NCBI GenBank assembly: GCA_964590725.1
Contig: CAZPWF010000001.1
Span: 43,373-107,372, forward strand
Source: CAZPWF01 sp964590725
GTDB lineage: Bacteria; Patescibacteriota; Saccharimonadia; Saccharimonadales; JACQNP01
DNA length: 64,000 bases
Direction: 5' to 3'
Shown: piece by piece, positions 44,902 through 53,365 of the stretch
Layout of the letters: each line of letters opens with the position of its first letter
How positions within the stretch are numbered: the first letter of the stretch is position 1
Translations under genes and position numbers: made by a program
Notes under the pieces: model-generated
The model's input: the letters and a program-made list of their open reading frames with translations, nothing else
What the model was told of the DNA's origin: nothing
Database searches by the model: none

Positions 44902-46191
44902 ATGTCAAAGATAATGCTCGTCGAAGATGACAATAATTTGCGGGAAATTTATGAAGCAAGACTGCTCGCAGAAGGTTATGAGATAGTTTCAGCAAAAGAC
45001 GGCGAAGAAGCGCTTGCAATGGCCGTCAAAGAAAAGCCTGATCTTATAATTTCTGATGTCATGATGCCGAAAATTAGCGGTTTTGACATGCTTGACATAC
45101 TACGCACTACACCCGAAACAAAGAACACAAAAATCATTATGATGACAGCACTCTCACAAGCAGAAGACAAAGCCCGTGCCGACAAACTTGGAGCCGACAG
45201 ATACTTAGTTAAGTCGCAAGTTACCCTGGAAGATGTAGCCGCAGTTGCTAGAGAAGTATTAAATGGAGATGCCAGCGCGACAAACGCAGAGACCACTCCA
45301 ACAGTTGCACCTGTATCCGCTCCCGAACCTATAGTAGTAACACCCGTAATTCCCGCAGCAGAAGAGCCGTCGGCTGCTACGCCTCAACCACTAGACCCTC
45401 AGCCAACAGAGCCGACAGTGACTGCGCCGACACCTGTAACTCCAGTTCCAGAACCTGTTCAAACTACTACCCCTCCAGTAATAGAACCAGATACAACACC
45501 TGTAGATAATCCTGGAGCAGTTGATAGCAACCTTTCACAAACCACAGAAGATGAAGAAAATGCTATTGATTCCCAGATAAATAATTTCATTGAACACGCC
45601 ACATCAACCGAGCCTGAAGAAAAACCTGCGCCGATACCTACACCGGCACCAGTTGCACAAACTCAGCCACAAGACGAAATTGAACACATAGCGGTCACTC
45701 AAGCACCGCCCGACGCTACCGCTGCAGCCGCAGACAACGCAGCTAGACTGGCAGATGCAGTGAACGATTTACTGCAAAAACCGGAAGATGCAGCCCCAAG
45801 CGCACCAGAAGTTGCGACTCCACCGACAGCTACTACACCAGAAGCTTCAAAACCCACATCAACACCCGTCGAATCACCATCTAATGGTAAGAAAATAATT
45901 CAACCACTTAACGACATGGCCTCGTCAACACCAGATCTTAACGCTTTGTTGCAAAAAGAAGAACTCAGTGAAGCGGGAGTAACTAACGTAAACACGCAGC
46001 CCACTACTAGCGGCGACAACCTTGTAATAACTCCTGATGGAGAAATGAAACCCGTCAGTCCAAGCCCAGACGCAGTTTCTGCTGCCCCAGCATCGCCAGC
46101 GCCTGAATCCACTATTCAGCCAGAACAGCCGGCTCCTGCTGCTCCACAAGCCCCCACAGACCCAAACGATCCAAACAATATCGCCCTATAG
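44902..46191 (+). CDS. Response regulator with long Pro/Ala/Thr-rich disordered tail
   Basis: The 429-aa product has residues 1-120 as a receiver (LVEDDNNLR, phospho-Asp in IISDVMMP, Thr in MMTAL, Lys in LVKSQ). The remaining 300 residues are low-complexity Pro/Ala/Thr/Glu sequence with no recognisable output domain. A short conserved-looking block lies near residues 325-350 (NGKKIIQPLNDMASSTPDLNALLQKEEL). An AAGGAA precedes the ATG, and TACAAT upstream (about 44844) could give it its own promoter. It probably acts by protein-protein contact rather than by binding DNA. Confidence 0.9.
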   Translation: MSKIMLVEDDNNLREIYEARLLAEGYEIVSAKDGEEALAMAVKEKPDLIISDVMMPKISGFDMLDILRTTPETKNTKIIMMTALSQAEDKARADKLGADRYLVKSQVTLEDVAAVAREVLNGDASATNAETTPTVAPVSAPEPIVVTPVIPAAEEPSAATPQPLDPQPTEPTVTAPTPVTPVPEPVQTTTPPVIEPDTTPVDNPGAVDSNLSQTTEDEENAIDSQINNFIEHATSTEPEEKPAPIPTPAPVAQTQPQDEIEHIAVTQAPPDATAAAADNAARLADAVNDLLQKPEDAAPSAPEVATPPTATTPEASKPTSTPVESPSNGKKIIQPLNDMASSTPDLNALLQKEELSEAGVTNVNTQPTTSGDNLVITPDGEMKPVSPSPDAVSAAPASPAPESTIQPEQPAPAAPQAPTDPNDPNNIAL

Positions 46192-46230
46192 TAAGTAGCG
46201 AATCGACTGATTTGTAGTTACTATATAAAC

Positions 46231-46893
46231 ATGCGAATCAACAAGTACGTCGCTCAAGCAACAGGAATGTCACGTCGTGCTGCTGACGATGTGTTGGCTC
46301 ACGATAGAATTACAGTTAATGATCATCCGGCAAAAGTAGGCGACAGTGTTAAGTTAACAGACCAAATAAAGCTGGACGGTAAATTTCTTCACCTACCAAA
46401 TACGCAAACTATACTTTTGAACAAACCAATCGGATACGTATGCTCACGGAATGGGCAGGGCAGTAAGACAATTTATCATTTATTACCAGAGAGCTTACAT
46501 ACGCTAAAACCTATCGGAAGGTTAGACAAGGATTCCTCAGGTCTACTACTTATGACAAATGACGGGAATCTAGCACATGAACTATCACACCCCTCATATC
46601 AAAAAAACAAGGTTTACACAGTGACCGTAAACAAAAAACTTACTTCTACAGACCTGTCGGCACTCAAGAGTGGTGTAACGCTTGAAGATGGAGTGAGTAA
46701 ATTTGATACTATTAGTCATTCTACAGACAATGCCTACACCGTAACCCTACATGAAGGACGCAACCGGCAGATACGCCGCTCTATGCAAGCACTTGGGTAT
46801 CGCGTTGTCGCGTTGCAACGCATCCAATTCGGAAATTATTTTCTCGACGGTGTCGAAAAAGGTCGTTATAAAGAGATAAAATTTACGAAATAA
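46231..46893 (+). CDS. RsuA/RluB-family pseudouridine synthase
   Basis: The 220-aa product has an N-terminal S4 RNA-binding domain (MRINKYVAQATGMSRRAADDVLAHDRITVNDHPAKVGDSV). The catalytic core has GRLDKDSSGLLLMTNDG (catalytic Asp), KVYTVTV and EGRNRQIRRSMQALGYRVVALQRIQFG. The family modifies 16S (RsuA) or 23S (RluB/E/F) rRNA. Bacteria with a single member usually have RluB-like activity, but the target cannot be read from sequence. The start is supported by family alignment. Confidence 0.93.
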   Translation: MRINKYVAQATGMSRRAADDVLAHDRITVNDHPAKVGDSVKLTDQIKLDGKFLHLPNTQTILLNKPIGYVCSRNGQGSKTIYHLLPESLHTLKPIGRLDKDSSGLLLMTNDGNLAHELSHPSYQKNKVYTVTVNKKLTSTDLSALKSGVTLEDGVSKFDTISHSTDNAYTVTLHEGRNRQIRRSMQALGYRVVALQRIQFGNYFLDGVEKGRYKEIKFTK

Positions 46894-46906
46894 TTATTAC
46901 TCTATC

Positions 46907-46935
46907 TTGTCAATTATCACTACCTCTGTTACAAT
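46907..46935 (+). promoter_or_regulatory. der promoter
   Basis: TTGTCA (46907-46912), 17-bp spacer, TACAAT (46930-46935), ATG seven bases later. The predicted start is at about 46942, next to the ATG at 46943. Confidence 0.65.
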
Positions 46936-46942
46936 AGGCTGA

Positions 46943-48295
46943 ATGAGTACCAAAAAACTCCCAATCGTAGCAATTGTTGGTCGCGCCAACGTCGGTAAGT
47001 CGAGTTTGTTCAACGTAATCTTGTCCCGACGCGAAGCTATTGTGGCAAGAGAAGCTGGCACAACACGTGATTCTCTATGGGAAAAAGCATCTCATGATGG
47101 CAGTGACTTTTGGCTAATCGACACCGCTGGCGTCAAGGATGCCGAGGACGATTTTGAGTTCACAATTCAAGAACAAGTTGCACAAGCCGCAGACAGCGCT
47201 GACGTAATATGGGTTGTAATCGAAGCGGACACAATTATCACCGACGAAGACCGACGAGTCGCAAAGATGGCCCTACGCACTAAAAAACCAGTCGTACTTG
47301 TCGTTAACAAGATCGACCACACACCGCGAGCGGAGCCAGAAGACTATCAGCGATTGGGTATAAAAAATATTTTCCTAACCAGTACAACACAAAGAAAAGG
47401 TATAGACGACCTACTTGAAGCTCTGGTTGAAATGGTTCCTAAAGCAACCTTAAAATCTGATCCTAGCCAGATCCATGTTGCACTTATCGGACGACCTAAC
47501 GTAGGCAAGTCAACACTGTTTAACAACCTCGCAAACAAGCAACAGGCGCTAGTTGCGGATCGCGCCGGTACTACCAGAGACATCAACCGCACGACAGTGC
47601 GATACGAGAAGAAAGAGCTCGTACTCATGGATACAGCCGGGATTAGGCGAAACGGCAAGATTGAAGTAGGTGTAGAAAAATTTAGCGTTATTCGATCTCT
47701 TAGTGCAATCGAGCAAGCTGATGTATGTTTATTGCTGATCGATGTCAACGATCTAACTGTGGCACTGGACCAAAAATTGGCTGGAGCCGTTAAGGACGCG
47801 GGTAAGGGCTTAATATTAGTTGTGAGTAAATGGGATAGCTTGGACGAAAAAACACCGTTTACACGCGATCAAATGGCCGCACAGATCAAACAAATATATG
47901 ACTTTGTACCGTGGGCAAGTCTGATATTTACGAGCGCGGTAACCGGGCAGAACGTGACAAAACTCTTCGAGATGATCACCGAGATCGCTAACAACCGCCA
48001 AAAACTTATCAAAACTACCGCCCTCAATCAGTGGCTCAGGCAAATCTCTGACAAACACCCGCCAGCCGGGCTAAAAAATAGAGCGCCGAGACTCAACTAT
48101 ATGACCCAAGAAGAAGAAAACCCCACAAACTTCAAAGTATTTGGCGCACACACCAAGTTTTTACACTGGTCATACAAGCGCTACATGGATAAAGAGTTTA
48201 GGCGTACTTTTGGATTTGAAGGCACAGCATTAAAATTCTGGTTCTTTGAAAAACACGTTACTCACAAACACGGCAAAAGCCCAACTCGCGACTAG
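46943..48295 (+). CDS. der: Ribosome-assembly GTPase Der (EngA)
   Basis: The 450-aa product has two tandem GTPase domains, GRANVGKSSLFN (residues about 13-24) and GRPNVGKSTLFN (about 180-191). Each has DTAG and NKID/SKWD boxes, and a C-terminal KH-like domain follows. Der acts in 50S subunit maturation and is essential in most bacteria. Length is normal. The last C-terminal residues are basic (KHVTHKHGKSP). The likely leaderless promoter is listed separately. Confidence 0.97.
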   Translation: MSTKKLPIVAIVGRANVGKSSLFNVILSRREAIVAREAGTTRDSLWEKASHDGSDFWLIDTAGVKDAEDDFEFTIQEQVAQAADSADVIWVVIEADTIITDEDRRVAKMALRTKKPVVLVVNKIDHTPRAEPEDYQRLGIKNIFLTSTTQRKGIDDLLEALVEMVPKATLKSDPSQIHVALIGRPNVGKSTLFNNLANKQQALVADRAGTTRDINRTTVRYEKKELVLMDTAGIRRNGKIEVGVEKFSVIRSLSAIEQADVCLLLIDVNDLTVALDQKLAGAVKDAGKGLILVVSKWDSLDEKTPFTRDQMAAQIKQIYDFVPWASLIFTSAVTGQNVTKLFEMITEIANNRQKLIKTTALNQWLRQISDKHPPAGLKNRAPRLNYMTQEEENPTNFKVFGAHTKFLHWSYKRYMDKEFRRTFGFEGTALKFWFFEKHVTHKHGKSPTRD

Positions 48296-48313
48296 ACACT
48301 GAAACCCATAACC

Positions 48314-48319
48314 TATAAT
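48314..48319 (+). promoter_or_regulatory. -10 element, leaderless-type promoter of pth
   Basis: Perfect TATAAT, eight bases before the ATG at 48328. Confidence 0.55.
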
Positions 48320-48327
48320 CTTGATTC

Positions 48328-48969
48328 ATGGCTTTATTTAATAAAAAACCTGATACCGGCTCAACTGCACCATTGTATTCACTTGGTTTAAGTAAAACTG
48401 TCCTGATCGTAGGGCTTGGTAACCCCGGCAAAGAGTACAACCTAACAAGACATAACATAGGTTTTGCATGCGTTGATGCTCTTGCCCAGGCGCTCGAGTT
48501 CCCAGCATGGGTAAATAAAAAAGACCTGTCTTGTGAACTTACTAGTGGCAAGGCTGGTGATCAACGAATTATTATTATTAAACCTACAACCTACATGAAT
48601 GAAAGCGGCAAAGCATTACAAGCAGTTATGAATTTTTACAAAATTCCGACAGTTTGCGCAATTGTCGTTCATGATGAGCTCGATTTAGCATTTGGCAAAA
48701 TACAGACGAAAATAGGTGGCGGTAGTGCCGGCCATAATGGACTTAAGTCAATCATGCAATCCTTAGGAGAAGACTTTGGACGTGTGCGCATCGGTATTGG
48801 CAGGGACGAACATATAGATGCAGCAGATTACGTCTTAGCTAAATTTAGCCCAGGCGAAAAAGAATACATATCTCAACTCACCCGTGAAGTAACAGCAATT
48901 CTAACAGAATACCTATATAGCCCACAGTCTGCTGGCTTAAAACCGGAAACGCGAAGCTTCATAGTCTAG
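48328..48969 (+). CDS. pth: Peptidyl-tRNA hydrolase
   Basis: The 213-aa product has VGLGNPGKEYNLTRHNIGFACVDALA (catalytic His in TRHNIG), then KPTTYMNESGKAL, then VVHDELDLAFGKIQTKIGGGSAGHNGLKSI (catalytic Asp and Asn). It hydrolyses peptidyl-tRNA released from stalled ribosomes. An extra 23 N-terminal residues (MALFNKKPDTGSTAPLYSLG) precede the usual start, but the TATAAT at 48314-48319 supports the upstream ATG. Confidence 0.96.
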   Translation: MALFNKKPDTGSTAPLYSLGLSKTVLIVGLGNPGKEYNLTRHNIGFACVDALAQALEFPAWVNKKDLSCELTSGKAGDQRIIIIKPTTYMNESGKALQAVMNFYKIPTVCAIVVHDELDLAFGKIQTKIGGGSAGHNGLKSIMQSLGEDFGRVRIGIGRDEHIDAADYVLAKFSPGEKEYISQLTREVTAILTEYLYSPQSAGLKPETRSFIV

Positions 48970-48980
48970 AAACCGAGTTG

Positions 48981-49274
48981 CTATAAACTATCCAGCTGTT
49001 TAGCAAATTCTTCTTCAATTACAACAGAAATCCCTAGCCTCAGTGATTCTATTTTACGTAAATTATTGTTTAGCCGCTCAATGTTACCTCCGTTCAAGCC
49101 ACGCTGAGCTTCCTGGGGAGAGTTAATAGCATCCGCAAGCCCTTCCTGTATCTTTGACGCTCGCTCTAATAAATCGGCCGCCTCAACGCGCGGATAAACA
49201 CCATCGACAGAATCTAGACCAAGTAGTCTTATCTCGTTTTCTTCTAATATTATTTTTTCACCATCAGAATGCAT
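48981..49274 (-). CDS. Small acidic helical protein, unknown
   Basis: The 97-aa product is mostly helical and acidic (EENEIRLLGLDSVDGVYPRVEAADLLERASKIQEGLADAIN). GATAAT at 49282-49287 (minus) lies seven bases before the ATG and fits the local leaderless pattern. It lies directly downstream of the structured RNA's terminator on the same strand, but is probably transcribed separately. No family recognised. Confidence 0.5.
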   Translation of the reverse strand: MHSDGEKIILEENEIRLLGLDSVDGVYPRVEAADLLERASKIQEGLADAINSPQEAQRGLNGGNIERLNNNLRKIESLRLGISVVIEEEFAKQLDSL

Positions 49275-49324
49275 ATAAAGTATTATCTCACAATGTTTAG
49301 TTTATAAAGGTTTTATCAATAAAT

Positions 49325-49371
49325 TCATAAAAAGAGCCCCCAGAGGGGGTGGGCACCACTGGAGGCTCTTT
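49325..49371 (-). terminator. Intrinsic terminator of the structured RNA
   Basis: A 12-bp stem with one G-T pair (49332-49343 with 49359-49370), GC-rich (GAGCC/GGCTC core), followed by TTTTT on the minus strand. Its 15-nt loop carries GCCCACCC (49347-49354). Confidence 0.85.
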
Positions 49372-49669
49372 ACACCCTTTAAGCCCACCCAGCGAAGCAT
49401 CAGCGACAAAATATATAATTGCTGTGCCTCTGCAAAATGCAGAATCTTTTGGACTCGCTCTTTTTGGGACGAACCCTTACTAGAAGGGGTCCCCACGGTT
49501 ACGTGGGGTGTCTTAAAGGGGTTAGTTTGCTTTAGAACGCATGTTATCTGTAAACAGAAATCGCCAAGATAAGTGGAGGGTAACGACTTAGTCCGGCACG
49601 TTCTAAAACAATCTAACAATATTGTTAGAATAGGGGTGTAAGGTACGTAAATCTGCATAGCTGACTTAC
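49325..49669 (-). ncRNA. Candidate structured non-coding RNA, about 345 nt, class not identified
   Basis: A near-consensus promoter (49678-49706) and a strong terminator define a transcript on minus. Its sequence shows several hairpins. The 5' hairpin GTAAGTC-AGC/GC-A-GATTTAC starts at the predicted +1. A palindrome TCTAACAATATTGTTAGA spans 49612-49629. A 9-10 bp stem TTTAGAACG/CGTTCTAAA encloses about 60 nt. CCCCACG/CGTGGGG has a 4-nt loop, and CTGCA/TGCAG is also present. GGGTGGGC (49383-49390) is complementary to the terminator loop (49347-49354), which predicts a pseudoknot. I found no RNase P core (GAGGAAAGTCC), no tmRNA tag or T arm, and no SRP GGAA loop. An ORF across it is judged accidental. 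Confidence 0.65.
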
Positions 49670-49677
49670 AGATTGCA

Positions 49678-49706
49678 ATTCTAGCAAATTTGTGACATTA
49701 TGTCAA
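49678..49706 (-). promoter_or_regulatory. Strong promoter of the structured RNA
   Basis: Perfect TTGACA (49701-49706), 17-bp spacer and TAGAAT (49678-49683) on the minus strand, with predicted start near 49669-49671. It is one of the two best consensus promoters in the window. Confidence 0.85.
49693..49705. promoter_or_regulatory. Palindrome over the -35 box of the structured RNA
   Basis: TGACATTATGTCA, a perfect odd palindrome, overlaps the -35 of the minus promoter. It lies 20 bp upstream of dprA on plus. It may be a repressor or activator site acting on either. Confidence 0.45.
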
Positions 49707-49725
49707 TACTTAAATATCTTTTTAT

Positions 49726-50583
49726 ATGAAAGTCAATATGCTTACGCTTGGTGACCCCAACTATCCAGACAGACTGGGTAATATTCCGTCGCCTCCAAAA
49801 CAGATATACTTCTTAGGAAATATCGAGCTAATAAGCAGTGGTCACACCCTAGCTGTAGTAGGTAGCAGAAAGGTGACAACATACGGAAGACAAGTCACAA
49901 CGAGGCTAGTTGAAGAAGTCGCCCAGTACGGAATAGTTATAGTAAGCGGACTAGCCCTGGGTGTCGATGCTCTCGCTCACCAAGCTGCGCTTGCCGTCAA
50001 TGGTAAAACTATCGCCGTAATGCCTTCGGGACTCGATAATATTTACCCCTCATCACACAGAAGTCTTGCTCTTAAAATACTAGAAAATAATGGATTGATT
50101 ATTAGCGAGTACGAACTTGGCGTGCCAGCTATGAAACAAAATTTTATTGCCAGAAATCGAATTGTTTCAGGCCTAGGTGACGGGGTGCTCATAACTGAAG
50201 CGAGCCGTCAAAGCGGCACGATACATACCGCCAACTTCGCGCTGGAGCAGGGCAAAGTAGTGCTCGCCGTACCTGGCAATATAACAAGCCCACAAAGCGA
50301 AGGAACAAACAATCTCATCAGAACTGGGGCGCTGCCTGTGTCGTCATCAGAAGATATTCTGACTGCGCTAGAGCTAGACGTAGTCAATAATAAACATGAA
50401 GTTTTTGCAGCTAATCCTAACGAAGCAAGCATACTTAATTTGATAAAAAATGGCACGACTGAAAGCACAGAACTGCTAGAACTATGCAATCTAGATACCG
50501 CTACGTTCAACCAAACACTAACAATGCTCGAAATTACAGGAAAAATTCGACCCCTAGGCGCCGGTCACTGGTCGCTTAGATAG
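49726..50583 (+). CDS. dprA: DNA processing protein DprA
   Basis: The 285-aa product has a Rossmann-like DprA domain: AVVGSRKVTTYGRQVTTRLVEEVAQYGIVIVSGLALGVDALAH, then GLDNIYPSSHRSL, then FIARNRIVSGLGDGVLITEASRQSGTIHTANFALEQGK. A short C-terminal winged-helix module follows (about 220-285). DprA protects incoming single-stranded DNA and loads RecA during natural transformation. It lacks the N-terminal SAM-like domain found in longer DprA. Natural competence is a known trait of some Saccharibacteria, where it fits uptake of host nucleic acid. No comEC or comEA is in this window. Confidence 0.94.
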   Translation: MKVNMLTLGDPNYPDRLGNIPSPPKQIYFLGNIELISSGHTLAVVGSRKVTTYGRQVTTRLVEEVAQYGIVIVSGLALGVDALAHQAALAVNGKTIAVMPSGLDNIYPSSHRSLALKILENNGLIISEYELGVPAMKQNFIARNRIVSGLGDGVLITEASRQSGTIHTANFALEQGKVVLAVPGNITSPQSEGTNNLIRTGALPVSSSEDILTALELDVVNNKHEVFAANPNEASILNLIKNGTTESTELLELCNLDTATFNQTLTMLEITGKIRPLGAGHWSLR

Positions 50584-50608
50584 CAATCACGGAGTACAAT
50601 TAAACAAT

Positions 50609-50779
50609 ATGGAAACAAAAACATACATATACATTGGTATATTTATTGGCTCAATTGCCGGTGGGTGGCTGGGAAGTCTAATTGATCATGGTAATATTTT
50701 CGGTTTGTGGGGAATTTTATTTAGTACATTAGGCGGTATTGTCGGGATTTGGGCAGGCTACAAACTAGGAAACGGTTAA
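50609..50779 (+). CDS. Small glycine-rich two-helix membrane protein
   Basis: 56 aa, below usual ORF cut-offs. The start is METKTYIYIGIFIGSIAGGW. Two hydrophobic helices have GxxxG-type spacing (IFIGSIAGGWLGSLI and GILFSTLGGIVGIWAGYKLG). TACAAT at 50595-50600 is eight bases before the ATG, and codon use is like its neighbours. It resembles small glycine-zipper membrane proteins (GlsB/YeaQ type) in layout, without clear homology. It lies between dprA and topA. Confidence 0.65.
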   Translation: METKTYIYIGIFIGSIAGGWLGSLIDHGNIFGLWGILFSTLGGIVGIWAGYKLGNG

Positions 50780-50887
50780 TAATAACTTCTGATTAAAAAA
50801 CTAAATCAAGGGGTAATGTTTGCTTTTTCTTCGTATTCCGGGTAGTGTTACTTGCTGATATATAACAAATCGGTAAACTTAAACGTA

Positions 50888-53182
50888 ATGGCAAAGAATT
50901 TAGTAATTGTAGAGTCTCCAGCGAAAGCAAAGACGATAGAAAAATTTCTCGGCAAAGACTACGAAGTAAAAAGTAGTTTTGGCCATATTCGTGATCTACC
51001 AAAAAAGGGCATATCAATAGATATAGACAATAATTTTGAACCGACGTACGAAATTAGCTCAGATAAGAAAAAAGTCGTCAGCGAGCTTAAGAAAGCCGCT
51101 AAGACAGTAGATACTGTCTGGCTAGCAAGTGATGAAGATCGTGAAGGGGAGGCCATAGCATGGCATCTATGTAAAGCACTCGGTTTGGATGAAAAGGTTA
51201 CTAAACGTATTGTTTTCCACGAAATCACTAAACCTGCTATCGATAACGCAATAAAAAACCCTCGTCTTGTGGATACTCGTCTTGTGGATGCCCAGCAGGC
51301 ACGGCGAATACTTGACCGGTTAGTTGGCTATAAACTAAGTCCTGTCCTATGGAAAAAAGTCAGACCAGGCTTATCTGCGGGGCGCGTTCAATCCGTCGCT
51401 GTCAGGCTGATAGTTGAAAGAGAACGAGAAATTAAATCCTTCGAGGCGGCTTCATCGTTTAAAATCAATGCAACCTTCGAAGCCGGAGCTTCGGAATTAC
51501 CGGCCGAACTTCCAAAGAAACTGAAGAACAGTGACGAAGCAAAATCGTTCCTGCAAGACTGTATCAATGCGTCATTTACAATTGGCGAAATAGAACAAAA
51601 ACCTAGCACGAGAAACCCAAGTGCGCCCTTTACTACTAGTAGTCTTCAACAGGAAGCCGCCCGCAGGCTCGGCTACGGAGTAAAACAAACTATGATGCTA
51701 GCTCAACGGCTTTATGAAAGCGGAAACATCACCTATATGCGTACCGACAGTACATTGCTATCTGGCACAGCTATCAAAGCCGCCGAAGAATATATACTTA
51801 AGAACTTTGGCGCAAAATACCATCAAGTACGGCAGTTTAAAACTAAAAATGATAGTGCTCAAGAAGCCCACGAAGCAATTCGTCCGACAAGTTTTGATAA
51901 TCAGACTGCCGGTGCAGACAGCCAACAACAAAGACTCTACGAATTAATTTGGCAACGAGCAATTGCCAGCCAAATGAGTCCTGCACTTACAGACAAGACG
52001 GAGGTAAATATTGTCATTAGCAACAGAACTGAACGCTTCATTGCTAAAGGCGAGGTATTGAAATTTGACGGGTTTATGAAAGTTTACGGTGGAGGTAAAG
52101 ATGATGTCATTTTGCCAAGCCTCAAGACAAACGACGTATTACAGCGGAGAGAAATTATTGCTCATGAAGTATTTTCTCGACCACTCCCAAGATATTCCGA
52201 AGCAAGCCTGGTTAAAAAACTGGAAGAACTCGGTATTGGCCGTCCGAGCACCTATGCGCCGACAATATCAACTATACAAAGCCGCGGATATGTTGAAAAG
52301 TCAGACCTTGAAGGGGAGATACGCAAGGCAATTACTATGACGCTCAGCGATTCCGATGTTACAGAATCTACTACAGATGAAACATATGGTGCCGACAGAT
52401 CAAAACTACTTCCAACGCCAACCGCCGATGTCACAACTGATTTCTTAGTAAAGCACTTCCCATCAATCGTTGACTACGACTTTACAGCCAAGGTAGAAGA
52501 AGAATTCGACATAATTGCAGAAGGCAAGACAGCTTGGCAGCAAGTTATCAAAAACTTTTACAGTGACTTTGAACCTCTTGTCGAGAAATCAGAATCGATT
52601 TCCAGACAAGAAAGTACCCAAACCAGGCAATTAGGCCCAGATCCAAAATCAAACAAACCAGTTATGGCACGATACGGTCGCTTTGGACCGATGCTTCAGA
52701 TAGGAGAAACAGAAAGTGAAGAAAAACCACAGTTTGCTCCACTCCCAGCCGGTAAAACGATTGACAACGTCACCCTAGAAGAGGCCCTTGAAATGTTTAA
52801 ATTACCGAGAGTCGTCGGCAAAACAAGTGATGGTCAGGAGATAAAAGCAAATATCGGTCGTTTTGGTCCCTATATTCAAGTCGACAAGCTCTATGTGTCA
52901 ATTAAGCCACTAGACCCATTCACAATAACAGAAGCCGAAGCGCTTGAACTTTATGCCGTAAAACTAGAGAAAGAAGCCAACAAATATATCCAACAATTCA
53001 AAAGCGGCATAAGTATAGTGAACGGCCCTTACGGTCCTTACGTAACAGACGGCAAAAAGAATGCTCGTATCCCCAAAACAACAGATGCGACAAAACTCAC
53101 CGAAGCAGAATGTAAGGAACTAATCGCCAAAGCGCCAGCCAAGAAAAAGCGATCATTTAAGCGCAAAGTAACAAAAAAATAA
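50888..53182 (+). CDS. topA: DNA topoisomerase I
   Basis: I chose ATG 50888 (764 aa), which gives the family's N-terminus MAKNLVIVESPAKAKTIEKFLG. The TTG at 50852 is unlikely. TOPRIM residues are in DEDREGEAIAWHL. The catalytic Tyr is residue 283 in GNITYMRTDST. The C-terminal part has two to three topoisomerase C-terminal repeats (ARYGRFGPMLQIGE, IGRFGPYIQVDKLYVSI, NGPYGPYVTDGKKNARI) and a Lys-rich tail instead of zinc fingers. It relaxes negative supercoils during replication and transcription. It is a full-length housekeeping enzyme. Confidence 0.97.
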   Translation: MAKNLVIVESPAKAKTIEKFLGKDYEVKSSFGHIRDLPKKGISIDIDNNFEPTYEISSDKKKVVSELKKAAKTVDTVWLASDEDREGEAIAWHLCKALGLDEKVTKRIVFHEITKPAIDNAIKNPRLVDTRLVDAQQARRILDRLVGYKLSPVLWKKVRPGLSAGRVQSVAVRLIVEREREIKSFEAASSFKINATFEAGASELPAELPKKLKNSDEAKSFLQDCINASFTIGEIEQKPSTRNPSAPFTTSSLQQEAARRLGYGVKQTMMLAQRLYESGNITYMRTDSTLLSGTAIKAAEEYILKNFGAKYHQVRQFKTKNDSAQEAHEAIRPTSFDNQTAGADSQQQRLYELIWQRAIASQMSPALTDKTEVNIVISNRTERFIAKGEVLKFDGFMKVYGGGKDDVILPSLKTNDVLQRREIIAHEVFSRPLPRYSEASLVKKLEELGIGRPSTYAPTISTIQSRGYVEKSDLEGEIRKAITMTLSDSDVTESTTDETYGADRSKLLPTPTADVTTDFLVKHFPSIVDYDFTAKVEEEFDIIAEGKTAWQQVIKNFYSDFEPLVEKSESISRQESTQTRQLGPDPKSNKPVMARYGRFGPMLQIGETESEEKPQFAPLPAGKTIDNVTLEEALEMFKLPRVVGKTSDGQEIKANIGRFGPYIQVDKLYVSIKPLDPFTITEAEALELYAVKLEKEANKYIQQFKSGISIVNGPYGPYVTDGKKNARIPKTTDATKLTEAECKELIAKAPAKKKRSFKRKVTKK

Positions 53183-53365
53183 TCTTTTCCACAATTTGGT
53201 ATCTATGCAATGCTATATTGTTATAACATTTTTACAACACCATTAGGCAGGGCAGTCCATTTCGTGCTAAAATAGCTTAGTAGAACATAGTTGTTGACTT
53301 ATAATTGTATTTGTTTTACAATTATAGTAACTTTTGTTATTAACAGATTAACGAGGAAGAGACGA
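53183..53365 (+). promoter_or_regulatory. Upstream region of the sigma4-HARE regulator with operator-like palindrome
   Basis: TTGACT (53294-53299), 17-bp spacer, TACAAT (53317-53322). A perfect 10-bp inverted repeat (53300-53309 with 53317-53326, 7-nt centre) covers the spacer and -10. GAGGAAGA at 53353-53360 is the ribosome site. The layout fits autoregulation. Confidence 0.6.

Noticed and set aside
49302..49658. 118-codon open frame on minus
   Set aside because: It coincides with the structured RNA, contains the intrinsic terminator inside the frame, is Cys/Leu-rich without a family pattern, and lacks a ribosome site.
49325..49669. RNase P RNA, tmRNA, 6S RNA or SRP RNA
   Set aside because: GAGGAAAGTCC and ACAGAA...GGCTTA of RNase P, the T arm and tag ORF of tmRNA, the 6S bubble size and the SRP GGAA tetraloop region were looked for on both strands and not found. 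A covariance search would be decisive.
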